A program made the position numbers and the translations under genes. The notes under the pieces are model-generated. The model made no database searches, had not been told where the DNA came from, and worked only from the letters and a program-made list of their open reading frames with translations. This document shows, piece after piece, positions 60,268 to 64,000 of a stretch of 64,000 bases of DNA (within the stretch, counting starts at the first letter, position 1; each line of letters begins with the position of its first letter). This DNA is from Parasphingorhabdus litoris DSM 22379 (lineage in GTDB: Bacteria > Pseudomonadota > Alphaproteobacteria > Sphingomonadales > Sphingomonadaceae): assembly GCF_020906275.1 (NCBI RefSeq), contig NZ_CP086727.1:744001-808000 (forward strand). The letters are read 5' to 3'.

Positions 60268-61149
60268 ATGGAAAATTGGGACGACTATCGATTCATATTG
60301 GCGCTTGACCGTTCCGGCACCACGCGGGCTGCGGCATCACTGTTAGGCGTTACCCACAGCACCGTTTCGCGGCGACTGGCCGTCATTAACGTACGTTACG
60401 GCAAACCGGTTTTTGAACGTGCAGCCGGTGGATATCGCAAAACAGAGTTGGGTGCAGAATTGGTCGCTGCCGCCCGGCAGATGGAGGGAATCAGCTTTTC
60501 CGCTGACCGTCGCCGCAAGGCGAGTGAGACAGAATTGTCTGGGCCGATCACCTTATCTATTCCGGACGCATTGGGACAATATCTGTTGCTCGATGATCTT
60601 GTCTCATTTTGCAGACAATATCCCGATATCAGATTGTCGCTGCAAAGCAGTTATCGTTTTGTAGATCTCGATCGATCGGAAGCAGATGTGGTGATCAGAA
60701 GTGTTGCAACTCCGCCTGAGCATCTGGTTGGTCGCCGTCTTTTCCCATATGCGCTGAGCTTTTATTGTCATCGTGATTATCTAGATAAAACAGCATCAGA
60801 GGATCGACGGTGGATCACATCGGTTCCATCGTCTGGCATAGTCACCTGGATTGCAGATAGTCCCTATCCGGATGTCCCGGTCGGATTTACGAGCGATGAT
60901 ATCACGCTGCGCCACAAGGCGGTTATCAATGGCCACGGTATGATACGTGGTGCCTGTTATATGAGTGATCCAGCACCTGAATTGATCCGACTGCCAGGTT
61001 CGCCGCCGCCAACCCCGGCTGCTGATTTTTGGGTGCTGACCCATCCCGATCTCAAGAATACGCCCCGCATAAAATTACTCATGCGTTTTCTGACGGCGGC
61101 ATTGCTGGATAAGCAGGCGCTAATTGAAGGGCGCTTGCCTAGCGTTTGA
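60268..61149 (+). CDS. LysR family transcriptional regulator
   Basis: 293-aa LysR regulator with an N-terminal HTH (residues 3-60: NWDDYRFILALDRSGTTRAAASLLGVTHSTVSRRLAVINVRYGKPVF) and a C-terminal substrate-binding domain (PITLSIPDALGQYLLLDDLVSFCRQYPDIRLSLQ). The start ATG is immediately after a GGTGCA/TGCACC dyad, so no ribosome binding site is possible and the mRNA may be leaderless. Its last 11 bp overlap the convergent DUF3298 gene end. Confidence 0.9.
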   Translation: MENWDDYRFILALDRSGTTRAAASLLGVTHSTVSRRLAVINVRYGKPVFERAAGGYRKTELGAELVAAARQMEGISFSADRRRKASETELSGPITLSIPDALGQYLLLDDLVSFCRQYPDIRLSLQSSYRFVDLDRSEADVVIRSVATPPEHLVGRRLFPYALSFYCHRDYLDKTASEDRRWITSVPSSGIVTWIADSPYPDVPVGFTSDDITLRHKAVINGHGMIRGACYMSDPAPELIRLPGSPPPTPAADFWVLTHPDLKNTPRIKLLMRFLTAALLDKQALIEGRLPSV

Positions 61150-61924
61150 TTGAAAAGCTCTGGCGATAAGCTGGTTTGACAGTGTCGATGATCGCCTGGG
61201 TTACGGGAAGATCAACTTGATAGTCTCCCTCGACATAGGGACCGGCCGCATAGGGGCCAGCACAGATTTTGATCATGTCAAAGCCGCTACCTGTTGTTGA
61301 TCCCAATATGATCGTTTGGTCGGATGCCGGAATACATTGGTCAAAACTGTCATCGCTATCAGTTGTTACTGGTTGGCCCCGCTTCTCAGCGCGTTGGATA
61401 TTGAGTTGCTTGCAAAACCCCTTTTCCAAGGCTTGGTCAAAGGCTTCGGTGCTGTAAAACAATGACTTAGGCTTGATCATCTGGTTGGTAACTTTGTTCC
61501 AGATCCAGCTTTTGGCACCATAGATTCCATGGGCGCCACCGTAAAAACCATACCAATGCTGGACCATGCTTCTATACGTCGGAATGTCGGCTTCCTCTCG
61601 CCAGTGGACTTGATAGTCATAAGGCAAGAGTCTTGGTCTGTTGCCGGCAATTGCTGCGCTATTGGTATGATCCCGATCTGCCTCGGTTGAAAATCTTGTA
61701 TATTCCTTGTCGCGATCTTTCTTAAGATAATCCGACAATTGGGAATCGCGAACGAGTGATTTCGGATAGCCATATTCAAACGTATAGTTCTCTGTTTTCC
61801 TAACCATTTTTTCGATCTCGGGCGGATCTGCAAGCGGAGGATCAAGCGCCAATGCAGGAGTTATTGTCAGCAACAGGGGAGTCGCAACGAGAAACTGTCG
61901 GATCATCATGCGATTCCGCATCAA
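61139..61924 (-). CDS. Exported DUF3298/DUF4163 (RsiV-like) protein
   Basis: 261-aa protein with a signal peptide (MIRQFLVATPLLLTITPALA). The mature DUF4163/DUF3298 pair is recognisable by YTFEYGYPKSL early, and by FYGGAHGIYGAKSWIWNKVTNQMIKPKSLF, where the GGAH and KSLF segments match the RsiV/PdaC family that binds lysozyme or carbohydrates. Downstream of the SIMPL gene with ATGA overlap, so co-translated with it. Envelope role likely. Confidence 0.82.
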   Translation of the reverse strand: MMRNRMMIRQFLVATPLLLTITPALALDPPLADPPEIEKMVRKTENYTFEYGYPKSLVRDSQLSDYLKKDRDKEYTRFSTEADRDHTNSAAIAGNRPRLLPYDYQVHWREEADIPTYRSMVQHWYGFYGGAHGIYGAKSWIWNKVTNQMIKPKSLFYSTEAFDQALEKGFCKQLNIQRAEKRGQPVTTDSDDSFDQCIPASDQTIILGSTTGSGFDMIKICAGPYAAGPYVEGDYQVDLPVTQAIIDTVKPAYRQSFSIKR

Positions 61925-62655
61925 TCGAGATAGAAATTCACCGTCGTTACAACCCGGACCTTTTTATAGGGCGTATCAGTCACACCATAGCCGCCGCCAT
62001 CGCCATCGCGTGAATTAATCGAGAAATAGCCCTGTGTCGCGGATTTGATACCACCGACATCGGTGCCGCTATCCTCCGCAAATTGTTCGGCTGATTTACG
62101 CGCATCCTTGGTCGCCTCGGCCACCATTTCCGGCTTGATTTCGTCAAGCTTGGTAAAGGTATAGCTCATGCCTGAACCGTCTTCGAGTACAACGCCCCGC
62201 CGCACGAGATCAAATTGCCGAGCAACGGCAGCTTGCGCTTTTTCGATATCATTGGTGCGTAGCGAGAGGCGTTGTCGGATAGTGTATCGAGGGATGCCAT
62301 TGCTGCTATACTGGTTCACATTAGCACCGGTAGGTTTCAGGGCATCCGCCTTGAAACCCAGTTCGGTGAAAAATTTACCGATCGCGGCGGTGTCCCGGTC
62401 CATATCCGCCTGCGCCTCGGCAAGGTTCGTGCTTTGCGCGCTGTAGGCGATGGTCCAAGTCGCGAGATCGGCAGTGACTTCTCGCTCGGCAAGACCGCGC
62501 ACGGTAACGCTCCGATCCGCCATTTTGGAACGCAGCAACCCGTCACCCAAAAGATAACCGCCAGCGATTAGTCCGATGGTCAGCAATCCTGCGCTGGCCA
62601 GCATTACATTATTCTTCTTGTCCAGAAATTTGGTGTCTTCAACATTATCAGCCAT
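61921..62655 (-). CDS. SIMPL domain (DUF541) protein
   Basis: 244-aa protein with an N-terminal membrane helix (VMLASAGLLTIGLIAGGYLLGDGLL) and a DUF541/SIMPL domain (SVTVRGLAEREVTADLATWTIAYSAQSTNLAEAQADMDRD, TDVGGIKSATQGYFSINSRD). SIMPL proteins are periplasmic or membrane-attached and of unclear function, sometimes linked to oxidative stress. It overlaps the downstream DUF3298 gene by 4 bp. Confidence 0.88.
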   Translation of the reverse strand: MADNVEDTKFLDKKNNVMLASAGLLTIGLIAGGYLLGDGLLRSKMADRSVTVRGLAEREVTADLATWTIAYSAQSTNLAEAQADMDRDTAAIGKFFTELGFKADALKPTGANVNQYSSNGIPRYTIRQRLSLRTNDIEKAQAAVARQFDLVRRGVVLEDGSGMSYTFTKLDEIKPEMVAEATKDARKSAEQFAEDSGTDVGGIKSATQGYFSINSRDGDGGGYGVTDTPYKKVRVVTTVNFYLD

Positions 62656-62751
62656 AGCTCTTTCCCTCTCGTTCCAAGCGCTCTAAACTATTTCCAACGA
62701 CCCGGTTCGGCTTTGCGATAGCTGCGATGAACCGTTTCTGAATAGCGATGA

Positions 62752-63207
62752 ATGGAGTTTCCTCAAATGCCGATCCAATATCTACATACCATGCTACGCG
62801 TCACCGATCCCGATGCGACGATCAAATTTTTCAGCCTTCTCGGGCTGGAAGAAGTCCGTCGCTACGATAGTGAAAAGGGGCGCTTCTCGCTAATCTTCCT
62901 CGCCGCGCCGGGGCAAAAGGAGGTTGCAGAGGTGGAATTGACCTATAATTGGCCGGCAGAAGATGGCAGCAGCGAAGATTATGATGGCGGTCGTAACTTC
63001 GGCCACCTGGCCTATCGGGTCGATGATATTTACGCGCTTTGCCAGACACTGATGGATGCCGGTGTCACAATCAACCGTCCTCCGCGTGATGGTCATATGG
63101 CATTCGTGCGGACACCCGATAACATCTCGGTTGAGCTTTTACAGGCGGGCGATAACCTGCCGGTTCAAGAGCCATGGGCTAGTATGGAAAATATTGGTGA
63201 ATGGTAA
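62752..63207 (+). CDS. gloA: Lactoylglutathione lyase (glyoxalase I)
   Basis: 151-aa VOC enzyme of methylglyoxal detoxification: MPIQYLHTMLRVTDPDATIKFFSLLGLEEVRRYDSEKGRFSLIFLAAPG, VELTYNW, GRNFGHLAYRVDDIYALCQTLMDAGV and TPDNISVELLQAG. The four metal ligands expected for a Ni/Zn glyoxalase I are visible: His in LHTML, Glu in AEVELTYN, His in FGHLAYRV and Glu in SVELLQ. MEFPQMPIQ at 62752 or MPIQ at 62767 could be the start. Followed 39 bp later by gloB. Confidence 0.93.
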   Translation: MEFPQMPIQYLHTMLRVTDPDATIKFFSLLGLEEVRRYDSEKGRFSLIFLAAPGQKEVAEVELTYNWPAEDGSSEDYDGGRNFGHLAYRVDDIYALCQTLMDAGVTINRPPRDGHMAFVRTPDNISVELLQAGDNLPVQEPWASMENIGEW

Positions 63208-63246
63208 GCCATCGACAAGACATGAATTGAGGGGTAAATTATCGGT

Positions 63247-63969
63247 ATGCTAGAAATTATCCGTATCCCCGTATTGTCAGACAATTATGTCTGGCTGGTT
63301 CACGAGCCTGAATCTCAAGAGACTATGGTGGTCGACCCGGCAGTCGCAGAGCCTGTAATGGCAGAAGCAGACAGGCGTGGTTGGAAAATAACCCAGATAT
63401 GGAACACGCATTGGCATCCGGATCATACGGGCGGTAATGCGGCGATTAAGGAAGCAACTGGGTGTCACATCACGGGGCCAGAGGCGGAAAAAGAGCGTAT
63501 CCCAACGCTTGATACACTGGTGAAAGAAGGCGATCGGGTTCGTCTGGGTAATGTCGTGGCAGATGTCCTTGACGTTCCGGCTCACACAGCTGGTCACATC
63601 GCCTTTCATATCGCGGATCAGAAAGTTATTTTTGTGGGCGACACGCTATTCGCGATGGGTTGCGGACGCCTGTTCGAAGGAACGGCAGCGCAGATGTTCG
63701 ATAACATGCAGAAGCTTTCCAAATTGTCAGGCGATACCAAGGTCTATTGCGCCCATGAATATACCCAGGCCAACGGTGAATATGCGTTGGTGGCTGAACC
63801 GGATAATCAAGCGCTCAAAGAGCGCATGGATGAAGTGCTCGCCGCGCGGGCGAAGGGTGAAGCGACAGTTCCAACGACCATCGCTATGGAAGCGGCGACG
63901 AACCCATTCATGCGGGCAACGTCGGTCGAACAATTGGCGGAACGGCGCACCGCAAAAGACAATTTTTAG
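63247..63969 (+). CDS. gloB: Hydroxyacylglutathione hydrolase (glyoxalase II)
   Basis: 240-aa MBL-fold enzyme, second step of the glyoxalase pathway. Metal site THWHPDH with H55, H57, D59 and H60; further ligands in VPAHTAGHIAFH, FVGDTLFAMGCGRLFEG (Asp) and VYCAHEYTQANGEYAL (His). The C-terminal RATSVEQLAERRTAKDNF region fits glyoxalase II. Together with gloA 39 bp upstream it converts methylglyoxal to D-lactate. Confidence 0.94.
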   Translation: MLEIIRIPVLSDNYVWLVHEPESQETMVVDPAVAEPVMAEADRRGWKITQIWNTHWHPDHTGGNAAIKEATGCHITGPEAEKERIPTLDTLVKEGDRVRLGNVVADVLDVPAHTAGHIAFHIADQKVIFVGDTLFAMGCGRLFEGTAAQMFDNMQKLSKLSGDTKVYCAHEYTQANGEYALVAEPDNQALKERMDEVLAARAKGEATVPTTIAMEAATNPFMRATSVEQLAERRTAKDNF

Positions 63970-64000
63970 CCGTCGATTTCTGATTCTGCCAAATTCATGA

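Noticed and set aside
1-64000. tRNA, rRNA, insertion sequence transposase or integrase genes
   Set aside because: None recognised by eye; no transposase-like or integrase-like protein appears among the open frames, although the island looks horizontally acquired.

Overview
The window looks like chromosome of an alphaproteobacterium of the order Sphingomonadales (Sphingorhabdus/Parasphingorhabdus/Sphingopyxis-like). This rests on protein resemblance: a LinB-like haloalkane dehalogenase, paired acyl-CoA dehydrogenases with APH-type phosphotransferase, GPH-family transporter, alpha-type ThrRS/IF3, DUF4197, DUF2339 and DUF4199 proteins. No rRNA or tRNA gene was recognised and no taxonomic marker was searched, so genus is inference.

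Layout. 1-9.2 kb is a catabolic block of acyl-CoA dehydrogenases, SDRs, a zinc alcohol dehydrogenase, an APH-like protein and a transporter. It forms two divergent units around a promoter region at 5.74-6.03 kb that holds clear dyads. 9.2-20.3 kb is a mixed region of small envelope proteins, DUF1993, DUF1353, a terminase-small-subunit-like HTH protein, a Qnr-like pentapeptide protein, a GFA protein, and a haloalkane dehalogenase divergent from a TetR regulator across a perfect 32-bp palindrome. It also contains an 867-bp gene-free interval with a DnaA-box-like cluster, an orphan intrinsic terminator and a 15-bp tandem array.

20.3-35.7 kb is an AT-rich-flanked accessory island, the most unusual part. 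It encodes a Sec-exported YD/RHS-repeat system cut into separate polypeptides. Two consecutive N-terminal-type modules (A, B) are followed by a core-plus-tip protein (C), joined by a 359-bp near-identical direct repeat that includes the next gene's ribosome binding site. Behind C come a small membrane protein (possible immunity protein), a displaced silent tip cassette (D) sharing a 167-bp identical tract with C, and its own possible immunity gene. A fourth N-type module lies alone on the opposite strand. Upstream are a mini-YD protein and three related small secreted proteins, one broken by an in-frame amber codon. The arrangement suggests tip exchange (C/D) and N-module shuffling (A/B) by homologous recombination.

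35.7-64 kb is mostly core genome: an MBL hydrolase, DUF4199/LuxR pair, ADH/LysR pair, DUF2339, S9 peptidase, pabBC fusion, O-acetylhomoserine sulfhydrylase-like enzyme, aspartate aminotransferase, msrA, infC (AUA start) and thrS, an autoregulated-looking XRE/membrane-protein operon, hydrolases, lipoproteins, a LysR-controlled gene pair, DUF3298 and SIMPL proteins, and the glyoxalase pair gloA-gloB. Intergenic palindromic repeats of several families are scattered through it.
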